Assembly (NCBI RefSeq): GCF_000025005.1
Contig: NC_013526.1
Span: forward strand, 372,001-436,000
Length of the DNA stretch: 64,000 nt
Reading direction: 5' to 3'
From: Thermobaculum terrenum ATCC BAA-798
GTDB taxonomy: Bacteria; Chloroflexota; Chloroflexia; Thermobaculales; Thermobaculaceae
Shown: in pieces, positions 8,401-16,814 of the stretch
How the letters are laid out: each line of letters opens with the position of its first letter
Numbering within the stretch: position 1 is the stretch's first letter
Made by a program: the position numbers and the translations under genes
Notes under the pieces: generated by a model
Seen by the model: the letters and a program-made list of their open reading frames with translations, nothing else
Told to the model about the DNA's origin: nothing
The model's database searches: none

Positions 8401-10764
8401 CTAACTCCTGTTTTTCTGTGAGCGTATTGCCCTCCAGATCCTCTCGGGCGTGAGCGGCATGTCGATGTGGCTTATCCCGAACGGCGCCAGCGCGTCCATC
8501 ACGGCGTTGACTACGGCCGGCGTGGCGGCTATCGTGCCGGCCTCGCCCGCTCCCTTGACGCCCAGTGGGTTGACCGGGGTGGTGGTGACGGTGCGCTCGA
8601 GCTTGAAGTCCGGCACCATGCTGGCCTTAGGGATGGCGTAGTCCATTAATGTGCCGGTCACCAGCTGGCCGTGCTCGTCGTACACGCCGTGCTCCCAGAG
8701 GGCCTGTGCCATGCCCTGGACTATGCCGCCGTGGAGCTGACCATCAACGATCATCGGGTTGATCACGTTGCCCACGTCGTCCACCGCTACATAGTCGAGG
8801 ATCTTGACCTCGCCAGTGTCAGGGACCACCTCCACCATGCACACATGCGTGCCGAACGGGAACGTGCAGTTCGGTGGATCGAAGTACGTGGTCTCGTCCA
8901 GGTAGGGTTCCACCCCCTCCGGCAAGCTGTAGCCTAGGTGGGCCGCCAGGGCGATCTCCTGTATCGTCTTGCCGCTCTCGGGAGCGCCCCTGACCATGAA
9001 CTTGCCGTCCTGGAACACTATATCTTCCTCAGCGGCCTCCAGCATGTGAGCGGCGATCTTCTTGGCCTTCTGTTTGATCTTCTCCACGGCCTTGTAGATG
9101 GCTACGCCACCGACCGCCAGGCTGCGGCTGCCATAGGTGCCGTATCCGAAAGGCGTGCCCTGGGTGTCACCATGCTGGACGATGACATCCTCCAAAGGCA
9201 CTCCCAGCTCGTCGGCTACGATCTGTGCGAATGTGGTGTCGTGTCCTTGGCCGTGGGGCAGCGTACCCGTGGTGACAACTACCTTACCGGTCAGATGCAC
9301 CTTGACGTTGGCGCTCTCCCACAGCGCTGCACCCCAGCCCTCGCCGTTGAGTCCTATCCAGGCCGACGGCGCCAGCCCGCACACCTCGACGTAGCTGGAG
9401 AGCCCGACACCAAGGTACCTGCCCTGCTTGCGAGCCTCCTCTTGCTCCCGCCGGAAGTCGCTGTAGCCGGACACCTCCAGGGCCTTGTTGAGCGCCTTCT
9501 CGTACTCGCCGGAGTCATAGGGCAACATTCCTACAGCGTTGCGGTAGGGGAACTCGTTGGGCGGCACGAAGTTGATGCGGCGCACATCGGCTGGGTCCAT
9601 GCTGATCTCGCGGGCGAAGAGGTCCACCATGCGCTCAATGAGGTAGGTAGCCTCGGGCCTGCCGGCTCCCCTGTAGGCATCGACCATCGCCGTGTTAGTG
9701 TACACGCCGTACACCTCTACGAAGGCGTTGGGGATCTTGTACACGCCGGTCACCATGCGGCCATACAGCGTGGTCGGTATGCCTGGAGCTGCAGTGGAGA
9801 GATAAGCTCCCAGGTTGGCGTAGGTCCTTACCTTCAGCGCCGTGATCTTGCCGTCGCGGGTGCCGGCTATTTCGGCATAGGTGACGTGGTCTCGCCCGTG
9901 GGTAGTCCATATATAGTTCTCTCGCCTGTCCTCCACGTACTTGACAGGACGTCCTACCTGCTTAGAAGCCCAGGCAACGATCGCCATGTCGGAGTAGCAG
10001 AAGATCTTTGAACCGAAGCCTCCGCCGACGTCTGGTGCTATCACCCTGATCTTATTCTCTGGCACGTTAAGCACGAACGCCGCCAGTAACAGCTTCATGA
10101 CGTGCGGCGCCTGAGAAGTCAGCCACAGGGTGTACTCACCGGTGGCGGGGTTGTAGCTACCGATCGCGCCGCGTGTCTCCATCGCCGTGGGGATCAACCT
10201 CTGGTTGACGAGTTTCTGCTGCACCCTCACCTCGGCCTGCGCGATCGCGGCCTCGGTGGCGTCCTTGTTCCCCGCGGTCCAGTACATGCAGATGTTGTTA
10301 GGTGCCTGCTCATGCAGCTGTGGCGCGCCCTCCTTCGTGGCCTCCTCAGGATCCACGACCGCTGGCATAGGCTCGTACTCCACCTCGATGAGGCCGAGAG
10401 CGTCTTCAGCTGTGTACTTGTCCTCGGCGATCACCACCGCCACTGCGTCGCCTACGTAGTGAACCTCATCTATCTCGAGCGGCCGTGGGGTCGCTACGTT
10501 GTTCTGTACTCCTCCGGCCTGCCAGGCACAGGGGAGGGCGTTAACGTCGCTCATGTCCTTGCCTGTGAACACTGCCACCACTCCAGGCATCGCCTGAGCT
10601 TTGGAAGTATCTATGCTCTTGATGCGTGCATGGGCGTGTGGGCTGTGGAGGATGGCTGCGTAAGTCATGCCTGGCAGCTTGATGTCATCCAGGTAGCTGC
10701 CTTTACCAGTGATGAACTTGGGATCCTCCACTCGCTTGACTGGGGTACCGACGTAGGTTGCCAT
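8401..10764 (-). CDS. Molybdenum hydroxylase large subunit (form II CoxL-like, xanthine dehydrogenase family)
   Basis: 787 residues with aldehyde-oxidase/xanthine-dehydrogenase a/b hammerhead (GKGSYLDDIKLPGMTYAAILHSPHAHARI) and molybdopterin domains (DVGGGFGSK, YGTYGSRSLAVGG). The active-site Glu lies in VKGAGEAGT. The active-site loop reads AYRGAGRPEA, not the AYRCSFR of true aerobic CO dehydrogenase. This is therefore a form II CoxL-like enzyme whose substrate (CO, an aldehyde, a purine or another N-heterocycle) is open. It binds the molybdenum cofactor and catalyses hydroxylation using water as oxygen donor. Confidence 0.92.
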   Translation of the reverse strand: MATYVGTPVKRVEDPKFITGKGSYLDDIKLPGMTYAAILHSPHAHARIKSIDTSKAQAMPGVVAVFTGKDMSDVNALPCAWQAGGVQNNVATPRPLEIDEVHYVGDAVAVVIAEDKYTAEDALGLIEVEYEPMPAVVDPEEATKEGAPQLHEQAPNNICMYWTAGNKDATEAAIAQAEVRVQQKLVNQRLIPTAMETRGAIGSYNPATGEYTLWLTSQAPHVMKLLLAAFVLNVPENKIRVIAPDVGGGFGSKIFCYSDMAIVAWASKQVGRPVKYVEDRRENYIWTTHGRDHVTYAEIAGTRDGKITALKVRTYANLGAYLSTAAPGIPTTLYGRMVTGVYKIPNAFVEVYGVYTNTAMVDAYRGAGRPEATYLIERMVDLFAREISMDPADVRRINFVPPNEFPYRNAVGMLPYDSGEYEKALNKALEVSGYSDFRREQEEARKQGRYLGVGLSSYVEVCGLAPSAWIGLNGEGWGAALWESANVKVHLTGKVVVTTGTLPHGQGHDTTFAQIVADELGVPLEDVIVQHGDTQGTPFGYGTYGSRSLAVGGVAIYKAVEKIKQKAKKIAAHMLEAAEEDIVFQDGKFMVRGAPESGKTIQEIALAAHLGYSLPEGVEPYLDETTYFDPPNCTFPFGTHVCMVEVVPDTGEVKILDYVAVDDVGNVINPMIVDGQLHGGIVQGMAQALWEHGVYDEHGQLVTGTLMDYAIPKASMVPDFKLERTVTTTPVNPLGVKGAGEAGTIAATPAVVNAVMDALAPFGISHIDMPLTPERIWRAIRSQKNRS

Positions 10765-10776
10765 CGTTCGACCTCC

Positions 10777-11334
10777 TTAGGATGTGGGCACGGCTTCGGG
10801 GCCTTCAACGGCTGCCGGTCTGTGCTGGTCCTCGGGCATGTACTTCTCTTCTGGAAGGCTCTCGCCTCGCATCTTGCGCGCGGCATACCTGATAGCCTTG
10901 ACGATGTTCTGGTAGCCGGTGCACCTGCAGAGGTTACCCTCCAGCGCCTCTCGGATCTCCATCTCGGAGGGATCGGGGTTGTGCTGCAGCAGGTCGTAGG
11001 CGCTCATGATCATGCCCGGCGTGCAGAACCCGCACTGTAGGCCGTGCTCCTCCCAGAAGCCTTCTTGGATGGGATGCAGCTGGCCGTCCTTAGCCAGTCC
11101 CTCTATGGTCGTGATCTCCGCCCCGTTGGCTTGTACTGCGAACACTGTGCAAGATTTGACCGCCTGCCCGTTCATGACTATCGTACAGGCGCCGCACTGG
11201 CTTGTATCGCAGCCTATGTGGGTGCCCGTAAGTCCCAGGTGGTCCCTTAGGTAGTGGACAAGCAGGGTACGATCATCCACCTCACTCTGGTACTTCCTGC
11301 CGTTGACCGTGAGGGAAATAGAATGTGTAGACAT
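10777..11334 (-). CDS. Molybdenum hydroxylase [2Fe-2S] small subunit (CoxS type)
   Basis: 185 residues carrying both [2Fe-2S] clusters of this subunit. The plant-type cluster is in [22 protein letters not shown], and the C-terminal four-helix cluster is in [11 protein letters not shown] and [13 protein letters not shown]. About 20 extra residues follow the normal end near ARKMRGE. It is the first structural gene of the set and passes electrons from the molybdenum site to FAD. ATG at 11334 has GGAGGAGATCT upstream. Confidence 0.94.
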   Translation of the reverse strand: MSTHSISLTVNGRKYQSEVDDRTLLVHYLRDHLGLTGTHIGCDTSQCGACTIVMNGQAVKSCTVFAVQANGAEITTIEGLAKDGQLHPIQEGFWEEHGLQCGFCTPGMIMSAYDLLQHNPDPSEMEIREALEGNLCRCTGYQNIVKAIRYAARKMRGESLPEEKYMPEDQHRPAAVEGPEAVPTS

Positions 11335-11385
11335 AGATCTCCTCCTATCCTAGCATTGCAGATTTATCGCAGGTGAGCGGCCTGC

Positions 11386-11844
11386 CTAGCTGGAAGTTGC
11401 TGCTTGCTTGCTCTTGACCTTGTCCTCCATGCACTTGAAGAACTGCCTGGCCATCATCTTCGCTGCTGGGGTCAGCAGCCTCTGCCCTACGCTCGCCAGG
11501 GGGCCGCTGAGCTGCGCCTCCCCGATGTAGTTGATCACGGTCTTGTCCCCCTGATCCACCAGCGTGATGGTGGCTGTGCCGGTGACCCTGCCGCCGGAGA
11601 AGCTGCCCTCGGCGCTGAGCTGGTAGGACTCCGGCGGCTTCTGGTCGGTCAGGATCACGGTGCCGCTGTAGCTGCCTCGGATGCCCGCCACCCCGGCCTT
11701 GCCGGTCGCTTCGTAGCGCCCATCACCGACGGCCTCGAAGCTCTCTACCCCCGGCAGGCATCCCCGGAGGGCCTCCGGATCCTGCAGGGTCTCGAACACC
11801 AGCTGTCGAGGCGCGTGCATAGTATAGCTGCCATCAAGCTTCAT
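11386..11844 (-). CDS. CoxG-like SRPBCC protein
   Basis: 152 residues from the ATG at 11844, chosen because GGAGGTAAGGGA lies just upstream; the longer open frame has no such site. MKLDGSYTMHAPRQLVFETLQDPEALRGCLPGVESFEAVGDGRYE and GRVTGTATITLVDQGDKTVINY are typical of the CO-dehydrogenase subunit G (CoxG) family. CoxG homologues are hydrophobic-cavity proteins; in mycobacteria CoxG carries menaquinone to the CO dehydrogenase. It precedes the small-subunit gene by 51 bases and is probably in the same transcript. Confidence 0.85.
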   Translation of the reverse strand: MKLDGSYTMHAPRQLVFETLQDPEALRGCLPGVESFEAVGDGRYEATGKAGVAGIRGSYSGTVILTDQKPPESYQLSAEGSFSGGRVTGTATITLVDQGDKTVINYIGEAQLSGPLASVGQRLLTPAAKMMARQFFKCMEDKVKSKQAATSS

Positions 11845-11944
11845 TCCCTTACCTCCACTTTCTGCCCCTGGTAGGGGATAGGATAGCACTAATACGGACC
11901 TAGTCAAGACCTCAGCAAGAGTTGAGCCGCAAAGTCATCCGTGG

Positions 11945-11953
11945 TGCTATAAT
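11945..11953 (+). promoter_or_regulatory. Extended -10 promoter of xdhC
   Basis: TGcTATAAT, a perfect extended -10, lies 20 bases upstream of the xdhC start. No good -35 is present at 17 bases; TTGAGC at 11922 is 20 bases away. The extended TGn element would compensate. Confidence 0.6.
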
Positions 11954-11973
11954 CTGGGGCAGGAGGCAGGCGT

Positions 11974-13044
11974 ATGCGTGACATAATATCCACTCTGGAG
12001 GATTGGTTAGGTAGGTATCCCCGCGTGGCCCTGGCGACCGTGATCAGCACCTGGGGCTCGACCCCGCGCCCCACGGGCTCCCACATGGCCGTGAACCCTG
12101 AGGGGGAGTTCGTGGGCTCGGTAAGCGGTGGCTGCGTGGAGGGCGCCGTGGTGGAGGCCTCCCTGGAGGTGATCCGCAGCGGCGAGCCCCAGCTGCTGGA
12201 GTTCGGGGTGGCCGACGAGCTGGCCTGGAACGTGGGCTTGGCCTGCGGGGGGCAGATCAGCGTGTGGGTAGTGCCCCTGGCCGCGGGGGAGGTGTTCGCT
12301 CATATCGATGAGAGCCTGGGCGCCGGCGATACCATCGTGCTGGTGATGGCCGTCGACGGTGCGCTGCGCGGCCAGCTGGCGGCCGTGGGAGGCGACCACG
12401 TGACGGCCACGCATCCCGCGATGGTCGCCCCCGCGAGGGAGGCGGCCGAGAGGGCGCTGGCCTCCCGCGAGCCTGTGGACCTGGAGCTGGAGGGCACACG
12501 CATCTTCGCCGAGCCCTACTTCCCTCCGCCCAGGCTGGTGGTGATCGGGGCGGTGCACACGGCCATCCCGCTGGTGTCGCTCGCCAAGGTGATGGGCTAC
12601 CGCACCATCGTGGTGGACGCGCGGGCGGCCTTCGCCACCAGGGAGCGCTTTCCCGATGCTGACGAGCTGCTCGTGCGGTGGCCGGACGAGGCTCTGGATC
12701 AGCTCCGACCCGACGAGGGTACCGCCGTCGTGGTGCTCACCCACGACCCCAAGTTCGATGAGCCCGCCCTCTCGGCTGCGCTCAGGTCCCGAGCGGGCTA
12801 CATAGGCGCCATCGGCTCGCGCAAGACCAGCGGGGAGCGATTGGAGCGCCTGCGGGCCCTGGGCTTCGGGGACGCGGAGCTGGCGCGCATCCACGGCCCC
12901 ATAGGACTCGACCTCGGGGGCAAGACGCCCGAGGAGGTGGCGCTGGCGATCATGGCGGAGATAGTCGCCGTCCGCCACGGCCGCACGGGGGGCATGCTGG
13001 GCGTCAGGCCGGCACCACCTCCTCGCCAGCAGATATCAGTGTAG
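11974..13044 (+). CDS. xdhC: XdhC/CoxF family molybdenum cofactor maturation protein
   Basis: 356 residues with both halves of the family. The N-terminal XdhC_CoxI domain has VISTWGSTPRPTGSHMAV, GSVSGGCVEGAV and LACGGQI. The C-terminal Rossmann domain has LVVIGAVHTAIPLVSLAKVMGYRTIVVDAR, LTHDPKFDEPAL, GYIGAIGSRKT and IGLDLGGKTPEEVALAIMAEI. XdhC binds the molybdenum cofactor and supports its sulfuration and insertion into xanthine-dehydrogenase-type enzymes, so it serves the divergently encoded hydroxylase. Its 3' end overlaps the convergent MATE gene by nine bases. Confidence 0.92.
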   Translation: MRDIISTLEDWLGRYPRVALATVISTWGSTPRPTGSHMAVNPEGEFVGSVSGGCVEGAVVEASLEVIRSGEPQLLEFGVADELAWNVGLACGGQISVWVVPLAAGEVFAHIDESLGAGDTIVLVMAVDGALRGQLAAVGGDHVTATHPAMVAPAREAAERALASREPVDLELEGTRIFAEPYFPPPRLVVIGAVHTAIPLVSLAKVMGYRTIVVDARAAFATRERFPDADELLVRWPDEALDQLRPDEGTAVVVLTHDPKFDEPALSAALRSRAGYIGAIGSRKTSGERLERLRALGFGDAELARIHGPIGLDLGGKTPEEVALAIMAEIVAVRHGRTGGMLGVRPAPPPRQQISV

Positions 13045-14391
13045 CGCGGCGGCCACCCTCACCCTGCGGACGAAGTACCTCCACAGGGCGAACCCTATCA
13101 GAGGGGACAGCACCATGAACGAGAGCCACACGCCCACCAGGCTGAGCTCCGTGAAGCGTACGAGCGCCCAGGATATGGCCACGGTGCCCCACATGCCGAG
13201 CGTGTTGACGACCATGGGGTACCAGGTGTCGCCGGTGCCCCTGATCGCCCCCGCCTGCACGAACTCTATCGCCCAGAAGGGCTGCGCCAGGGCCACGAGC
13301 CTCAGGGCGCTGGCTCCTATGCCCACCACCTCGGGATCCTGGGAGAACAGCCCCATGATGGACTCGGCCCCGAGGAAGAGCACGGCACCTATGGTGCCCA
13401 TCCAGATCATGGCCCAGAGGGTGGCCACTCGCGCTGCGCTCTCCCCCTCCCGCACGCGCCGCGCTCCCACGCTCTGGCCCACCAGCGTGGTGGCGGCGAT
13501 CGCAAACCCTATGCCTGGCAGGAAGGAGAACGATAGCGCCGTGAAGGTGATTCTGTAGGCGGCGAGGATGTCGGTGCCCAGGTGGGCCACTATCACCGAT
13601 AGCACGAAGAAGCCTGCTGAGATCATCACCTGCTCCATGGCAGCAGGTACGCCTATCCTCATCACATTGGCTGCTACCTTCACGCTCGGCATCCAACCCG
13701 AGCCATGTCTGAAGCTTATGCCGTGCCTACCCTTCCAGAGCACGGCGAGCAGCATGATAAGTGCTATGGAGCGAGCGATGAAGGTGCCCCAAGCACTGCC
13801 CACAGCTCCTAAGCGAGGTAGTCCCATGTGCCCATATATCAGGCCGTACGCCAGGAAGACGTTGATCACGTTGGCGATGCTGGTGACAATCATGGGCGTG
13901 CGGGAGTCACCTACCCCCCTCAGCACACCACCTCCTATAAAGAGCGCGATGAGCACCACCACAGTGGCTAGAGAGACGTGCAGGTACTCAGTGGCGATAT
14001 GGGCCACGTCCGGCTCGACCCCGAACAGCGCGACTATGTGCCGGGAGAATAGCAGCCCGCAGGCGGCGAGCGGTACGGAGAGCAGGAAGCTCCAGATGAT
14101 CGACTGTCTTGCGAGCGAGGATCCTTCCTCTAGATTCCCGGCGCCATAAGCCTGCGCCACGAGCACCGATGCCCCCACCGACAGGGCGGAGAGCGCGGAT
14201 ATCAGGAAGAACATTACTTGCAGGGCCGTGCCCACGCCTGCAATTGCTGCGGCCCCCAGCCCGGCGACGAGGAAGGTGTCGACCACGCCCAACAACGTCT
14301 CCAGCAGGTTCTCGCCGATCACCGGCCAAGCTAGCCCCAGCACCCTGCGCTGGATACCCTCCGAGTGTACCTGCCCCTCTTGTGCTATCAC
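13036..14391 (-). CDS. MATE family multidrug/cation efflux transporter
   Basis: 451 residues from a GTG at 14391 (GGGGAGTTGTCA upstream); an ATG 54 bases further out has no ribosome-binding site. It has about 12 transmembrane helices in two homologous halves: RVLGLAWPVIGENLLETLLGVVDTFLVAGLG opens the first and AANVMRIGVPAAMEQVMISAGFFVLSVIV the second. MATE proteins export cationic drugs or metabolites by Na+ or H+ antiport. It stands alone between the multicopper oxidase and xdhC; substrate unknown. Confidence 0.9.
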   Translation of the reverse strand: MIAQEGQVHSEGIQRRVLGLAWPVIGENLLETLLGVVDTFLVAGLGAAAIAGVGTALQVMFFLISALSALSVGASVLVAQAYGAGNLEEGSSLARQSIIWSFLLSVPLAACGLLFSRHIVALFGVEPDVAHIATEYLHVSLATVVVLIALFIGGGVLRGVGDSRTPMIVTSIANVINVFLAYGLIYGHMGLPRLGAVGSAWGTFIARSIALIMLLAVLWKGRHGISFRHGSGWMPSVKVAANVMRIGVPAAMEQVMISAGFFVLSVIVAHLGTDILAAYRITFTALSFSFLPGIGFAIAATTLVGQSVGARRVREGESAARVATLWAMIWMGTIGAVLFLGAESIMGLFSQDPEVVGIGASALRLVALAQPFWAIEFVQAGAIRGTGDTWYPMVVNTLGMWGTVAISWALVRFTELSLVGVWLSFMVLSPLIGFALWRYFVRRVRVAAALH

Positions 14392-14529
14392 TGACAACTC
14401 CCCAACCCCCTTTAGGAATGCGTGCAGTCCATGATAGCAAAGCAAAGCCGCCCTCGGAAGGCATAAAATTGTCGATTTGTTCCAAATTAAGCTGATATTT
14501 ATGTCTCTGGAACCAGCGTTCCCGAAAAG

Positions 14530-14559
14530 CTTGGGTGCCGGGTTAACCCGGCACCCAAG
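14530..14559 (-). terminator. Rho-independent terminator of the multicopper oxidase gene
   Basis: A perfect 30-base palindrome (arms CTTGGGTGCCGGGTT and complement) begins 23 bases beyond the stop codon of the minus-strand multicopper oxidase gene. On that strand it is followed by TTTT, as expected for an intrinsic terminator. Confidence 0.8.
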
Positions 14560-14581
14560 TGGGAGAAGAAGGGGTGGTGAG

Positions 14582-16099
14582 TTACTTCGAGACGTTGACC
14601 AGCGTGATCATCCCTCCGGGCTCCTGCCCATGGTTCTGCACGTGGCTGAGGATGTGGCAGTGGAACATCCACTTGCCGGGGTTGTCCATCTTGACCAGCA
14701 GGTCGTAGCGCTCTCCTGGCCCGATCGTCACCACGTCCTTCGTCAGCCTGGCTGCGGGCGGGACGTCGTGCCCATCAGTAGCGACGATCTCGAATGGGTT
14801 GCCGTGCATGTGCATCGGGTGCACCATCTGCCCGAGGTTGATCAGCCGCACCAGCACCCGCTCGCCCCGCTTGGCCTTGATGGGCGTGGTGGCGGGGAAG
14901 GCCTTGCCGTTGATCAGGTAGTAGCCTTCGGCCTCGCTCAGCACCTGGATGACCTCCTGATCATAGGACTTCTTCTGATGCCTAGGCTCTATGATCAACA
15001 CTCCGTAGAGTCCCTTAGGCTCTTGGATGGCCGAGTTGTGGTGCGTGTGGTATATGAAGGTGCCCACTGGCTCAGCCTTGAACTCATATGTGAAGCTCTG
15101 GCCGGGTTTGACCACAGGCTGAGTTACGTCCGGCACGCCGTCCATGGAGTTGGGCAAGGTGTTGCCGTGGAAGTGGATCGTGGTAGGCTCGGGCAGCTCG
15201 TTCTTGAAGTGGATCCTGACCCGGTCGCCCTCCTTGACCCTGATGAGCGGGCCGGGAACCATGCCATTGTAGGCATAGGCATCGATGTATTCGCCAGGTA
15301 GCACCTCCCACTTGACGTGCTCTGCCGTCAGGTTGAACACCTTCACACCGTGTACTATTCGAGGCTTGATCTCCTGCAATCCGTACTTGCCGGCCTTCAC
15401 TACCGAGGCATGGGAGACGTGGGGCATGGACCCTGAGTTCTGGTGCATTTGATGATCGTGCCCCTGGGACGCCCCTCTGCCGACCACAACCTCCGTTGTC
15501 ATCCCGGCCTCCTTGTGCCCTGGTATCGTGCATACGGCCTGGTACCTGCCGCTGGTGCTTACCTTGAACTCGATGGTCGTGGCCTCTCCAGGGGCGGCCG
15601 CAGCGTACACCTGGCCCGCGGAGGTCTGCTGATCCAGGTTGGCGCTCATCGCCGCCGAGAGGTTGGCCGAGCGCTCCACAACCACGACCTCATCGGCCCT
15701 TAGCCCCTGTACCTCGAAATCGTGCTCTACGGCCCCCTCGTTCCTGAAGGTCAATCTCACGACCTTGCCTGCCGGGATCGCGATCGTCGCAGGCTGCAGC
15801 TGGAATTCCTTGGCGGTCACTGTTACCTCCGCGGCCGCGGCGCTCTCCCGCTGGGCCTGACCGGCTTGTCCGGTGCCCCCGGCCTGCTCGCTGCTCAGGA
15901 CCGCGCTGCCCGCCCTGGCGCTGGGGCTCGCCTGCGGGGTGGCCTGTGCCTGCAGATAGCCCTCGGGCGTCTGCTCGTTGACGCCGGTCACCTCAGTTAC
16001 CTGGGCCCCGTAGGAGGCAGTGCAGGCTGCGGCTACCAGCGACAGAACCACCATCAACATCGATATGCGTCCTGGGAACCAACTGTGTAGGTTACTCAT
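14582..16099 (-). CDS. Multicopper oxidase lipoprotein with fused N-terminal plastocyanin-like domain
   Basis: 505 residues from ATG 16099, which has a GGAGGTGATAGT site. A lipobox-like VAAAC follows the signal segment. Next comes a cupredoxin domain (VTVTAKEFQLQPATIAIPAG to YQAVCTIPGHKEAGM, a complete type-1 copper set with Cys near residue 190). The multicopper oxidase part has trinuclear ligands HFHG (about 308), HTHH (about 353) and HPMHMHG, and the combined T1/T2/T3 motif FHCHILSHVQNHGQEPGGM near 482. It is presumably extracytoplasmic, oxidising Cu(I), Mn(II) or phenolics. The plastocyanin domain could relay electrons to the oxidase. Confidence 0.9.
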   Translation of the reverse strand: MSNLHSWFPGRISMLMVVLSLVAAACTASYGAQVTEVTGVNEQTPEGYLQAQATPQASPSARAGSAVLSSEQAGGTGQAGQAQRESAAAAEVTVTAKEFQLQPATIAIPAGKVVRLTFRNEGAVEHDFEVQGLRADEVVVVERSANLSAAMSANLDQQTSAGQVYAAAAPGEATTIEFKVSTSGRYQAVCTIPGHKEAGMTTEVVVGRGASQGHDHQMHQNSGSMPHVSHASVVKAGKYGLQEIKPRIVHGVKVFNLTAEHVKWEVLPGEYIDAYAYNGMVPGPLIRVKEGDRVRIHFKNELPEPTTIHFHGNTLPNSMDGVPDVTQPVVKPGQSFTYEFKAEPVGTFIYHTHHNSAIQEPKGLYGVLIIEPRHQKKSYDQEVIQVLSEAEGYYLINGKAFPATTPIKAKRGERVLVRLINLGQMVHPMHMHGNPFEIVATDGHDVPPAARLTKDVVTIGPGERYDLLVKMDNPGKWMFHCHILSHVQNHGQEPGGMITLVNVSK

Positions 16100-16174
16100 A
16101 CTATCACCTCCCTCAACTTCACTATAAGGATAGGCTCTAGCGCTGGAAGCGACCACGGTCGCCGGGGTGGTGGT

Positions 16175-16230
16175 GCCCTGACCAAAAGGGTGAAAACTCG
16201 TCACATCACCCTGACCTTTTGGTCAGGGTG
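16175..16230 (-). promoter_or_regulatory. Leader of the multicopper oxidase gene with mutually exclusive hairpins
   Basis: On the minus strand, 16230-16207 forms a 10-bp hairpin (CACCCTGACC, loop AAAA). The same left arm with its loop (CCCTGACCAAAAGG) can instead pair over 14 bp with CCTTTTGGTCAGGG at 16189-16176. The two pairings exclude each other and lie about 75-130 bases upstream of the oxidase ATG. An attenuator or a double operator are both possible. The first hairpin could also end the upstream HNH gene. Confidence 0.5.
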
Positions 16231-16290
16231 GGGCGATGCCTCGGGGTTGGCGCGCAGGCGTGAGCCTGCGCTGGGGTCGATGAGCTTGGG

Positions 16291-16734
16291 TTACGAGGAG
16301 CTGTGTGGGGGCTCTATGCCGCGCGCCTCCAGCCAGGAGAGGTCCAGCTGCCAAGGGTGTCGGCTGCGCCGCGCCCACAGCTCCAGCTGTGCCTCCAGGT
16401 ACAGCCTGGCGTCCTCCAGCGACCAGCCGTTGACGCGTGCCAGGTGCCGCAGGGCCCTGTCTCCCAGCCCTCGCGTGGAGGCGTACCCCCAGTGCACGAC
16501 CATGTGGCAGTCGTGGCATAGGGCGGCAACGTCGACCAGGCGCTGGATCCTGCGATCGTCGTCGTACTCCCAGACCTCGTGGGCCTCCAGGCGCCCTCTG
16601 CGCCCGCAGGCCGTGCAGCGGTGTCCCGCGCGAGCGTAAGCCTCCCGCCTGATCTCATCCCACTGCGCGGGGGTTAGGATGGATCGGAGGTTGGATCCCC
16701 AGGACGTAGATGGCACCAGCTCCACGGTGAGCAT
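16291..16734 (-). CDS. HNH endonuclease family protein
   Basis: 147 residues from ATG 16734, which follows AGGAGGTCGCACGGC. The HNH/zinc core is clear: Cys40 and Cys43 in GHRCTACGRRG, the His of LEAHEVWEYDDD (about residue 52), Cys73 and Cys76 in ALCHDCHMVVHWG. Such stand-alone HNH proteins occur in restriction, homing and phage contexts and many have no assigned role. No methylase or phage gene is nearby. It diverges from the luciferase-like gene at 16815. Confidence 0.8.
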   Translation of the reverse strand: MLTVELVPSTSWGSNLRSILTPAQWDEIRREAYARAGHRCTACGRRGRLEAHEVWEYDDDRRIQRLVDVAALCHDCHMVVHWGYASTRGLGDRALRHLARVNGWSLEDARLYLEAQLELWARRSRHPWQLDLSWLEARGIEPPHSSS

Positions 16735-16757
16735 GCCGTGCGACCTCCTACAGCTGC

Positions 16758-16785
16758 TTGCACAGGTCGTATACTTTTCTAATAT
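16758..16785 (+). promoter_or_regulatory. Promoter of the luciferase-like oxidoreductase gene
   Basis: TTGCAC and TAATAT are separated by 16 bases, with AT-rich DNA around the -10 and an AAGGAG site before the ATG at 16815. Confidence 0.5.
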
Positions 16786-16814
16786 ATACATAGTACACCT
16801 AAGGAGAGCAGCCC

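Noticed and set aside
9695-11250. Several open frames opposite the hydroxylase genes
   Set aside because: They are antisense shadows of the molybdenum hydroxylase genes.
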